Below are positions 54,960-64,000 of a stretch of 64,000 nt of DNA, piece by piece. The translations under genes were made by a program, and so were the position numbers. The stretch is from Takakia lepidozioides (taxonomy: Eukaryota > Streptophyta > Takakiopsida > Takakiales > Takakiaceae), in the NCBI GenBank assembly GCA_030704615.1, contig CM060731.1, forward strand, positions 41,910,001-41,974,000, read 5' to 3'. Within the stretch, counting starts at the first letter, position 1; each line of letters begins with the position of its first letter. Below the pieces are notes generated by a model. That model searched no databases. It was not told the origin of the DNA and saw only the letters and a program-made list of their open reading frames with translations.

Positions 54960-57120
54960 TCGTTGTCTAAAGAAAGCTACAAGAACAGAGGCGTATGGGC
55001 TTCCAAGGCTTTTGTTTTCCGTTTGCACGATGGGCACATATGCGAAGGAACTCGTTGAACTGATGATGCAAACAACCAAAGATCTCGACTGCCAAAGGAG
55101 TGAATGTGTCTGTGGAATGACATGCCCGATAGTCATGCTCCTTTCCTTGTGCAACTACTGAAGCGGCAACTCCGTGTGATGAGGATGTGCGGGGCAGGAG
55201 ATCCGACCTAGTAGGATCATCGATGACAACGTCCGCCAATGTACGCAGTCCGTCCTATGAGAGAACAATGTCAACCCGTCGTCGAGTGGAATGGTGATCA
55301 TGGGTCGATGGGAGTATGTGCACCTGCTCTCGAATGACATGTATCCTAGCATCACCAGCAACTGCAGCTGCTGCATCCCAGACGATGTCATGGGTCGCAG
55401 TTCGTTCTCCACCGCAGAGGCAACGAAAAAGATGTACGTCAAGTGAATCGAGAGGATGACAACAAACACACTATTGTAGTCCTAACATGGAGGGATGCGG
55501 AAGACCCAGTCGAACTCGTAAGGAGGTGGTAAATACAACAGAAGACATACGGAAAAGACGCGTTCCATGATGGTATCCTATAAATGCTGCAGACCTTGAG
55601 TGACCAACTGTTCAAAGGGTGGCAGACAAGCCCGTGCTTATGTTGGGATGAGATCTCGCGCTGAACGAAGATGTTGCTGAAAGGACAAAGAGCCATCATC
55701 GATGTGGGCAACCACCTCCAGAGAAAAGAGTGTTGTTGACACAGAAACCGAGATGCCAAGGCTAGAGCGACTAAAGCCCAACTACCTAGGAAGGCAACAG
55801 GGGCAGTGACGACTGTGGATAGTAAACCCACTCCTCCAGAAGAGATCGGGAGGGTAGCTTGACGACATGCCAAGGGCCCCTGCTCACTATCAAATGCACC
55901 TGGGCCTAATAGTCGACCAAAAATCCCCCTAACAGTCGTATCAAAAGAAGACAGAAGCTCCACAAATTGGGGAGTGGGGGGGAAACATCGCAAAAAATAA
56001 GAAGGTCGTTGTAAAAAGCATTTAGTGAGAATGCCATGGGCTACCTGCATATCCACTAGTTTGGGAAGAAGCTCTATATGGCTTGTATCTTGTAGCAAAG
56101 CGTCTTGGAGGAAAGATGTTGTGTAAGGGGTAGTACCAAAGGGAACATCTAACACTCGAATACCCTCAGATGGTGCTAGAAAGTCGACAGGGGGCATGAA
56201 ATTTGAAGGCAGACCAGAGAGTGACAAACTGTGGATTTGCGAGGTTGAACAGTGAGCCCAAGAAAGTGAAGTTGGGTAGCAAAGTGATGGAAAGCCAAAA
56301 GGATATTAGTGGGAGGGCCAGTGATGTGGGTATCATCAACAATAGAAGGAAATATATAGGATTGGAAGGCTTGCGAAAATGAGCGGAGGGCTCGGAAGTG
56401 GGCAAAAGCAAAAAGAGGTCCTCCTAATGGATCGCTCTGACGGGTTCATACTTCGGACTAGATTATAGTAAGATCTCCGGTACGGATGTGATGACTGTAA
56501 AGCAAAAGGGTGGAGGAAGCATAAAACAATCTCACAAAGGGAATGAGTTGATGGCATGCGTCGCCGGCTGATCGTAGTTCCTGAAATATTGCTGATCTAG
56601 ACACCGTGTTGAAGGCGTTGGTCACATCCACCTGAAGGACGACCCAATCTGGATGAAGGTCAAGGGAAGCCCGAATCCCATGCACCACTGCTTCACAACC
56701 TCCCGGAGTAGCGACCCCAAACTGATGTGGAGAAAAGTGAGAAGAAAAGACCTCTCGAAACTGGATGCAGATAAAGCAGCTCACCAAGCGATACAGAACC
56801 TCCCATACTGCAAAAGGATGAATCCCACCTGTGTTCTTAGACGTGGCCAAGAGCCATGCTGCTCCAATCAAATGTGCTACTGGGGTAGGTATGTGTCCCA
56901 TGGCAATGAAAGAGCAAACTTGGAACAGCTGGGAAAAGCCACTAGCAGAGTCATGTGGATTGAGACAGTCACGGAGATGTTCATACACCAAACCAGACAG
57001 ACCGACCGCTGCAAGATGTGGGCTACGAGGGAATGCTTGAATGAAAGTATCGCGATCCAATTGAAGGTCCTCATTAGGTTCAAAGTCCTCCACAAAAGAA
57101 GGAACTTGGATGTACTGCAT
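54960..57120 (-). pseudogene. Non-LTR retroelement: RT and restriction-like endonuclease part
   Basis: Minus strand, in several frames: LQLDRDTFIQAF and LSGLVYEHLRDCL (fingers), an ATPGGCEAVVHGIRASLD helix, VVLQVDVTNAFNTVSR with the catalytic Asp (about 56,628), and IVDDTHITGPP as the second catalytic block (about 56,335). A thumb region follows with FVELLSSFDTTVRGIFGRLL and LPISSGGVGLLS. At the end, in alternating frames, come CLCGGERTATHDIVWDAAA (zinc knuckle-like), RRVDIVLS, TLADVVIDDPTRSDLLP and DTFTPLAVEIFGCLHHQFNE. RT before an endonuclease with DIV...DVVI spacing matches elements with a restriction-like endonuclease, not the APE type. At least six indels: a dead copy. Confidence 0.7.
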
Positions 57121-58450
57121 TTTTTGTACTTTGTCCCATGGGACGTTATAAAGCTTATTTACTACTATCTATCTTTCGCTCTTCTTTCTCTTTCATTAGG
57201 CACTCCGGCTCTATATTGGAAGAATGGGACTCAGTCGAGTTTGACTCTTTCAATGTCCCGGACGGGTAATGGGCAGGGGAGGGATGAAGACCAGGAGGAT
57301 ATAGACCTTTCCGCATCCCACGGAGCAAGCGGCGATCTTTCCGGAAATGCTCAGCTCAAAATACAGCAAACAATGCCCAAAGACAGTTTGTGAGAGAAAG
57401 TACAGAGTATATCCCTCGCGCAAATTGTAGGCTCAAGAACCAGTTGTTGGGTTACAGCCGAGAGATTTTGAGCTACTCTGTTATCATGCTCTCTATTTGA
57501 TTCTTCTCTTGGGTGGGTTGAAGGTGTGGTGGCCTTTCTCTGAAGTATTTCATTGGAAGCATTGGGCTTAGGGGCGCACTTAGCAACAGGGGCCAATGAG
57601 ATACTGCAGCACAGGGAAGTGGCCTTAGGTGGAATTCCGACCCTGTTGTCTTACACAACACAGAGAGGACAAATCTGAAGTAGGGCACCCCAACCAGGAG
57701 ACACCCGGGAAGGGTTTCAGCAAGCCTGTGAAAGCATTTCCCGGGGGCTGGAAAGGACTACAACTTCTCTTTTGGGGAATCCACTAAAAGTGTATCAGAG
57801 GGGGGCTGGAGCTGGCGTGGCTGTTGCTAGTGCCTTACGGGCTGCCCCGGCAGCTGCGGTGGCCCCTGCATCTGCAGCTGCTGGAGCTGTTCATCGTGCA
57901 CTATTGGAGTTCGCAATGGGTACTTGTTCTTGCACTTTTTGTCACTGATATTCATCTGTTTTATAGAATGTGAAGGGTGCATGTTGCCGCATGTCCTTCC
58001 ATGCAAGCGTACTGTAGGCGATGATAATTACATCCGACTCTTATGGAGCTATAGGTAATCAGGGCATATGGGTTTCAGAGTGGATAGCTCAATTTTACTC
58101 TTGACTGTTTCGTAAGCCTTTTCGGGGTGTGTGGTGTGTTAGGACTACCATGGTAAGATAAGGTCACAAGCTATGAGTGATGACACTTGTTTTCTGCTGT
58201 GCAGGCAAGTTGACCCGGAACATAAACGAGAGTCAGATGAGAAGCATGCAGGGCCGCCTCCTGAAATTAAAAGAAGTAGATGACCCACAATCAAAGTCTA
58301 CTCTGGAGCTGAAGTTTTCACTTGAAGTCACGGTGGGTAGATTGACACTTAGATTAGTACATCCTCTTTCACCATAGGTTATTCCCTAACTGCGACTTGA
58401 TGGTGAAAGTCAGTCAAATGAACTTGTCATGAAGTAGCTTTTTCTTCAAG
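57121..58450 (+). pseudogene. Autophagy protein ATG2, C-terminal gene fragment with intron
   Basis: ATG2 moves lipids from the ER into the growing autophagosome. In one frame 57,697-57,918 reads REGFQQACESISRGLERTTT, SLLGNPLKVYQRGAGAGVAV and APASAAAGAVHRALL, the conserved C-terminal segment of plant ATG2. The last codons show a one-base loss (LLEFAM where LLGVRN is expected). A GT/AG intron-like gap follows, and at 58,205-58,280 VDPEHKRESDEKHAGPPPE and KRSR with a stop complete the usual end. The retained intron shows capture as DNA, not as cDNA. The fragment lies on the opposite strand to the retroelement around it and interrupts it. The upstream 57,190-57,680 part is not recognised. Confidence 0.72.
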
Positions 58451-58773
58451 ATTTGTAAATAAGATAGGCCAAATGTACTACAAACCTTCATGACTTTGGG
58501 TACCCCTCATGGATTCTATTTGTCCGGTTGGGTGCATGTTAGACAAAAGTTGTGGGACTACGTAGTTCCTTCAAAACTAGGTCTGTCAGGAGGAGGGTGC
58601 CAGTGGCCCTATCCTATTGTGTCTTCCAAAAAGCTTTTTGGGGGCCAAGTATGAGGCTAGAGAGTTGTACATTATTATGATTTTGATGATCAATAAATTC
58701 AAATTCTTTTTCATGGGATCCAAGCCCACCTTGTCAATATGATGTATTTGGATGTCTCATTGCAGGGAAGTTT

Positions 58774-59640
58774 TCACATCGGTGTTTTGTGCAGACAGAT
58801 GTGGGAAGTAAGAGAGGGTGGAAAGAGTGAGTCAGACAGGCACTGACCCCCCCACATATCTTGCATAACCATTCCGTCCTTAGAGCAAGTGGGCACCAAA
58901 AGTGAGATCTTGAAAGGTACTAATTCGAGGCACTTCAACTCAGTAGTCATTGCAATGGGGGAACCTTTTTCTGCATTGGGGTGGAGATTCTCCAAAGCTG
59001 TAACAGTATCAGCCGAAGGTGGTGTTGGGGTAAGAAGAGCAAAAGTTCGAGCTGCACGGGAATACTGTCCTGCCCGGCCTAGCATAAGACTCCGACGAAG
59101 ACGCATGTGGATGGAGGGAGGGCCTGGTGTGGGCTATCATGAGCTATTCGTGCCGCAAGTGCTTGTGCACGTAGATAATGTTCGTCTTGAAGGGTTTCCC
59201 AGTCCCCAGAGAGAAATATATGAAGACGGGCACGCGTCTCTCGATGTCCGGATTCACCACCACATGGAGGCAAAACTAGACACCATAGAGGAAAAAGCAG
59301 TACGCGAAAAGCATGTTGTACCTCTCTGTGAAGCGCCATTGGCATGCGTGTATAGAGCCGGGGACGGGGCAAACCCAAATGTAATGCTCCGAAAACATCG
59401 AAGGTCACAATCCAAAGCCATGCCTGAGCAGAAGGAGTCACGAACGGGGTAGGCAAATGACTGTCCGGAGCATACTGATGGAGTGTAGAACACGTGTGCC
59501 GATGACGCGCAAGCCCCCTGATACGGGCAAACATCCGACCACAACCTGGACAAGGCACTCGGTCTGGTGGAGAAGATGGTGGTGCTGGTGGTGGGAGATA
59601 AGATGGAGCAAAAGAGTTTAGGAGTCTCCAGGTTTTCACA
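58774..59640 (-). pseudogene. N-terminal zinc-finger part of the restriction-like-endonuclease retroelement
   Basis: From 59,639 down the minus strand reads a Pro-rich lead, then a C-x2-C-x12-H-x3-C finger starting CPGCGRMFARIRGLARH (about 59,490-59,552), which such elements use to bind target DNA. After frame changes come LSGDWETLQDEHYLRAQALA and LRRSLMLGRAGQYSRAARTF, closing with TALENLHPNAE, which normally runs straight into the RT fingers that are here 1.6 kb away at 57,120. The ATG2 fragment lies in the gap. Confidence 0.65.
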
Positions 59641-60545
59641 GAACCATTCGATGAGGGGCAGATATATGATGAAGTAGGTGGATGAAATCTGTTGATGAAA
59701 ATGAAGTTTGTGCATGAAGTTCTTGATTTTCATTCACATTCCCATGCTGACCACAATAGTTTCCATTCTAAAGTACAAAATTTGCTAACTACAAAGAGAG
59801 TCCCAATTTGGGGCAAAGGGTTTCTGGATGGTGTTATCAATTTTAAAATTAAATCAAAGACGTGTAGATAGAATATTCCATCCATATATAGATGAAATGT
59901 GTAAATATGATGTCGTTCATCCAGTCAAGTTGGTGCGTGTGGTCAAGAGAATGGCGCAAATTTAGGAATTCATGCAGCACAAGATGTTCTATACAAAAGT
60001 GCCCACTTGGATTAGTGTATACAATTTGGGATCACTTTAGAACCAACTAGGGTAGCCAGTACCGTTGGCCCAAGTGTCCAAAGTCATCCAAGTCATCAAA
60101 GTCTAATCATTTGCTATTTTTTGTGAATTTCTAGAGACCAAAACTACTTGAAATTCAACATCTCCCACACCGTTGGTCCAAAAATCATGAGACCAAGCCG
60201 GTGCACCCTTCCTCATCGAGGGCTTTCCAACGGTACCAAGCACTCAGGGTGGGGCCCCGCAGTTTGGGACATCTCAACTCTACAAAACAAACAAAACAAA
60301 ACAAAACAAACATCTCGATTCATATATTGTTAACTTCTACAACAAGGTAGGGCTTGCAGGCTTCCGTATATATCAATAAACTAAAAAATAACTTACATGC
60401 AAACTTCAACTTGTCATAGTACATATTTCAAATTTACGCATTTGCACTTATCCACAATAGGCTTCATTTGAGGCAGCAAGAGAAGGCTCATTTCATCCTG
60501 ATCACTTTATTTCCTTATTCATCCATCAATAGTAGTTTTTCAGTA
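59641..60545. other. No gene recognised
   Basis: AT-rich sequence; a CAAAACAAAACAAAACAAA simple repeat lies at about 60,284-60,310. I see no frame with a domain. Confidence 0.5.
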
Positions 60546-61004
60546 CTCTGTTGTTGCTGTCACTCAAGTAGCAACTCGTGCTCCTGAGCCAAGAGGAGTG
60601 GATGTGGATTTTGATCCACAAAGAGGGAAAACAAGTCGTCAGACAAGGCTTCTACAGTCCTTCACATCGGCTGAGATAATGCGAACTACGTCATCGATGA
60701 CACTCGCTCACCCAAGTGTGTTAAAGGTAAAGTCACAAGTGTCATTGGGGAGAGTTGGTGTAGCTCGGAAAATGCCAGTGGGTAGTGCTGCAAAGCAAGG
60801 TGTAGCCAGTACATTATTGGAGACGGCTACCACAATTGTCAAGCTCCATTGTTTTCTGCAATGACCATTGCAATGTTCAGCTGCAATATTTAGACTAGCA
60901 GCTACACTCAGTGAAAGTGGTGATGCATTGGCACTGTCTGCGGGGATAGTAGATAAGGTGTAGTCCATGGATGCCCTGGATTCAATGGTGTAGACAGCCA
61001 CACT
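60546..61004 (+). mobile_element. Fragment of the outer-Ty3 family, gag-protease linker
   Basis: It is collinear with about 7,321-7,780 of the outer Ty3 at moderate divergence: AGCCAAGAGGAGTGGATGTG, CCACAAAGAGGGAAAACAAG, AGAGTTGGTGTAGCTCGGAA and GTGGTGATGCATTGGCACT have clear partners. The frame 60,598-60,864 carries the matching protein text RQTRLLQSFTSAE. It ends abruptly at GACAGCCACA, where an inverted piece of the same family begins. Confidence 0.85.
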
Positions 61005-61019
61005 ATGGTCTTCTGGTTA

Positions 61020-61620
61020 TCAACCCAGCCTCACCATAATTAGAAAAACACTGGTGGTCTGCTGGTCATCACTCGAGCCTCACCACCGACAGTATGCTCT
61101 AGGTTGACTGGTGATCAAACCCGGACCAACTTCCTATGAAAACAAGCGTTCACACAAAATTGACATGGCGCACAGTCAAGCATGCAGGTGTGGGGCAAAC
61201 ACAAGGAAATCAAAACAACAACTCTCTCGCACCAAAGTTACTCCGCGGTGTCGCTCCTTCAATGACACCCCAGCCCAGACCCGGACTGACTCTTGCCTCC
61301 ATCTACGGAAAGGTTTTGGCCTATAGAGAGGGTGAAAGACTATGAGGAAGAGAGACTAAAACAATTCCTAATCCCAGCATGCTCTCATCCCACCACTCTC
61401 CCTCATATCTCTACTCACTCACTTGCATAGCCATAGCAAATATCTTTCATCAAATATCTCTGAATCAATCCTTTAAGAGCTCTTCAACATCGTCCTCCAA
61501 AAGCTCCTCGAAGTGTCATCCAATACTCTTCCAAGTACCCCAAAGACCCTCCAAACAATCCTCCGAACTAAATATCCTCCAAATATCATTAGATTTCACT
61601 ATGTCCTCTCAATGTTGATA
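61020..61620 (-). mobile_element. Fragment of the outer-Ty3 family, leader in inverse orientation
   Basis: It is the inverse of about 4,860-5,610: TGGTGGTCTGCTGGTCATCA, CAGTCAAGCATGCAGGTGTG, ACCCCAGCCCAGACCCGGAC and CTAAAACAATTCCTAATCCC all pair with the leader of the outer Ty3. The last 180 bases resemble the degenerate GGAGGACT repeat more loosely. With the previous fragment it forms a head-to-head arrangement that no intact element would show. Confidence 0.82.
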
Positions 61621-61815
61621 CCTTAACAGAGGTATAGTCTCAGGTTGCTAGGGTCCCTTATGTTAACCCTTAAAGGGCGAGACCTCTTTTGATGAGCCAC
61701 CCCCAAAAGTTTACATACCTGCCTATCTTGAGATCTATCTTGTTGCCCTGAATGAAAATAGTACAGAGATGGAGGGGAAGAATAGAAGCCCGCCCAAGCA
61801 AGATCTAATCATGAT

Positions 61816-62565
61816 CTATGCTATCAACTGCCAGACTTCTCTCAAAGTGCCTCGCTCTGCATGATGGTAAGGTGTAGGAGGTATATCTATGTCCAGAAAC
61901 CTGCCACTAACCTTGTCCCAAGCTACAGTAGCTCGCTCTAACCAACCCTCCTCCTCTTTCTGCCAGGTAGAGACAAAGCAACACTCTGCTATCTCCCGCT
62001 CACTGAACACTAAAGAAAACAAAGGTAGGGTCTGATAGTCTCTCAACTCGAAAGCTTTGAGACGGTTGCGGGTGTCCTCATTGCGAATGACTGCATCTCC
62101 TTCAAACAGAACAAACTTGTCCTCGCTAATGAACCCCCGCTCGTGGTTGCCTTGTGCAGAGCGTGTCCGGCTGCAATGCTGTCTGATTGCACAAACTTGT
62201 GTAGCTCCTGCTCATCTACTTCAATACACCACGGCCTTGTGGCTGAACACCTTGGTCCCCGAGGCTGTCTTTGGCTGTGTTCCAAGCCTAGCTTTCACCC
62301 ACTTTGGTATTTCACCTACAGCTGCAGAACTGCTGGCTCCAACAGAGTTCTGGCTGTCCAAAGCAATATTGAAACCCTCAACGCCAACTACAGCAGTTTG
62401 TTGTCCACTGCTAATGCCTGACTCCCAGTAGGTAATCAACTCGTCCAACTGTTCTCCACTCAAATCAGTCTGAGTTCCTTGGGAAACATAAATCCTGTCC
62501 CCTTGTGTGCACAGGCTAAGAGAAGAGACCTGCCCTTCAATTACGTCCTCATTTCCCCCAGCCAT
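61816..62565 (-). other. Unidentified open-frame remnant, about 250 codons
   Basis: On the minus strand, MAGGNEDVIEGQVSSLSLC begins a 114-codon frame containing YVSQGTQTDLSGEQLDELI and EIPKWVKARLGTQPK. After two stops the same strand is open again with GFISEDKFVLFEGDAVIRNE, RLKAFELRDYQTLPLFSLVF and EREIAECCFVSTWQKEEEGW to a stop at 61,816. It reads like real protein, without low complexity, but I do not recognise a family. It could be a retroelement protein or a captured gene. Confidence 0.4.
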
Positions 62566-62579
62566 ACAAGGAGTACATC

Positions 62580-62875
62580 CACAGATTTGTCTCTTATATA
62601 GACCAGCACAGGTTCTAGAAACAAGATTGTGGATCTTTCATGGCACACTCACACTCTAAAAATTCCATAGATTTTTAGCAGAGTCCCAAAAACTAAAACC
62701 AGGTCTAGATAGGTAGATATCCCCTTTCTACAGCTATCCCCCCAAAAACTGAGTCAAACGGAGCTCATTTGACAAAGATATGACCAACCATGCTCTTTAA
62801 CCTAACACATTTTTCTTTTCCCCCCCCCCCCCCCCCCCCCTTTTTTTTTTAATAAGACAACAAATACAAAGAAAA

Positions 62876-62924
<49 letters not shown>

Positions 62925-62981
62925 CTTGGTTCCTGTTCCCTGGTTATCTACGGGTTCTCGAGGCTGTTCCCCTCTAGGTCT
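62580..62981. other. Noncoding with simple repeats
   Basis: It contains a run of about 21 C (62,820-62,840) followed by 10 T, and an (AT)n run of about 21 units (62,879-62,920). Nothing else is seen. Confidence 0.8.
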
Positions 62982-63420
62982 ATGCAAAATCAAGCTGGTG
63001 CCGACAACGCTCAAGTACTGAGGCACTCAGGATTGAAGATCCAAAGTGCTTCTATCTCATCTCACCAACAGCCGACTCTACTGCCTGCAGCAGCTCTCAC
63101 ACCAGCAGGGCTTGTACCCGTAGGCCCTTGTCTCAAGCGATTCTCCAGCACCATCAATAGCGACGAAGGCAGCTCGTACTCCGAACCACCGAATCCTCGA
63201 AGGCACCAGCTCTCAGCCCCCACTGCAATTGTGGATGGGCTACCAGGTGCTCCAACAGCATGCGCTGGACATGGAACCAGCTTCAAACGTCCAATTCCAA
63301 GCCTCGTTAAAGGGTCCAAAGCGCCTCGTTTATCTACAATAAAGGTGCACACCCTTTTGCAACCCTCAACGCAGCAGTGACCTGCTCCCTTCCACTGGCC
63401 ATCAGTATTTCTTTCTCACC
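62982..63420. other. Open on both strands, no recognised gene
   Basis: A plus-strand frame of 132 codons and a minus-strand frame of 96 overlap; neither shows a domain. It may be the lead-in of the TCTP copy or unrelated. Confidence 0.35.
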
Positions 63421-63423
63421 TTC

Positions 63424-63720
63424 TGCAAGCTGGGGTGCGAGCTGGGGGGCAAGCTGTTGTCAGACTCCTTTACCTATTCAGAGCTCTTCAATGGCGTCCT
63501 TTGGGAGGTTGAGGGCAAGTGGGTGGTGCAGGGTGCACTTGATGTGGACAGTTTGATTGGAGCAAACCCTTTGGCAGAAGGTGGAGAGGATGAGAGTGCC
63601 GATGACCAAGCAACCAAAGTTGTTGACATTATCGACACCTTCAGATTGCAGGAGCAACCAGCATACAACAAAAAAAGGTTTTGTGGCTTACATTAAAAAC
63701 TTCATCAAGCAAACTCTATC
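63424..63720 (+). pseudogene. Translationally controlled tumour protein (TCTP), truncated copy
   Basis: TCTP is a small conserved cytosolic protein that supports cell growth and acts with TOR signalling; its usual length is about 168 residues. Here [47 protein letters not shown] and [15 protein letters not shown] cover roughly residues 10-80. One extra base in an A run at about 63,669-63,675 then moves the rest ([18 protein letters not shown]) to another frame, ending near residue 95. The first dozen and last seventy residues are missing, and no intron interrupts what is left. It is a decayed partial copy, by retroposition or capture. Confidence 0.82.
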
Positions 63721-63739
63721 CCAATGCCCAGTTGAGCTG

Positions 63740-64000
63740 CCAGTCTCGCATTCACTTTCCCCACCAAGGCAGCTGCAGTACACTGACTTTCTTAGCTCCC
63801 TCCATGACAGCCTCCCGCATTTGGGCAAGTTCAGCTTCACGGGCCTCCCAGCGACTTAGCAGCTGCTTCAGGTCATGGTCCTAGCTAGCGCATGTTGGGC
63901 TGCAACCAGCTGCAGGTCCTTATCATATAGAAACCCCTTCACTGCTCTCTTTCCATCCCCTGACGCCATGCTCCATCCTCCAGCCACTTCACTTGTTTCA
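63740..64000 (-). other. Possible coiled-coil protein remnant at window end
   Basis: The minus strand reads MASGDGKRAVKGFLYDKDLQ and, in a neighbouring frame, DLKQLLSRWEAREAELAQMR, a charged helix. I do not recognise it, and the window ends here. Confidence 0.3.

Overview
This window is nuclear DNA from a land plant with a large, repeat-rich genome. The plant character rests on: a long, essentially uninterrupted DYW-type PPR reading frame; a dipeptidyl-peptidase gene whose split coding sequence I recognise as the plant form; fragments of plant ATG2, RluA-type pseudouridine synthase and TCTP; a plant CACTA transposon; and a Ty3 element primed by initiator-Met tRNA. The repeated near-identical PPR blocks and the mix of Ty3, CACTA, LINE and SINE-like debris suggest a seed-free plant such as a fern or lycophyte. 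That is inference; no base in the window proves the species.

Region 1 (1-20,274) is one nested structure. A CACTA DNA transposon spans 141-20,271, with 29-bp terminal inverted repeats beginning CACTACAACA and a 3-bp GTT target duplication. No transposase is visible. Its cargo is antisense, decayed PPR-gene fragments. A Ty3-type retrotransposon (about 2,933-18,414) interrupts one of those fragments. This outer Ty3 has gag, protease, RNase H and integrase on the plus strand and a PHD-like zinc finger at the end of pol, but its reverse-transcriptase core is missing. A second Ty3 element, a chromovirus on the minus strand (8,627-15,574, 727-bp LTRs, 5-bp CCTAT duplication), sits inside the RNase H coding region of the first.

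Region 2 (20,275-26,900) has no gene I can support. It holds four tRNA-derived SINE-like pieces, a 15-copy array of a 117-119 bp satellite, an LTR-like repeat that recurs inverted near 41.3 kb, and a repeat (26,550-26,738) matching the left flank of the CACTA element and apparently showing its empty site.

Region 3 (26,900-46,500) is the gene-bearing part: a five-exon prolyl dipeptidyl-peptidase gene (+), a tRNA-Arg(UCU) gene (-), a decayed pseudouridine-synthase gene (+), a two-membrane-segment plant protein of unknown function (-), small fragments of uncertain origin, and an apparently intact 1,074-residue DYW PPR protein (+) predicted to act in organelle C-to-U RNA editing.

Region 4 (46,500-64,000) is mostly transposon debris: a 5'-truncated LINE (-), a decayed non-LTR element of the restriction-like-endonuclease class (-) split by an intron-containing ATG2 gene fragment (+), rearranged pieces of the outer Ty3 family, unidentified open-frame remnants, and a truncated TCTP copy. 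The intact genes share no pathway and no operon-like layout; each is an independent eukaryotic locus.
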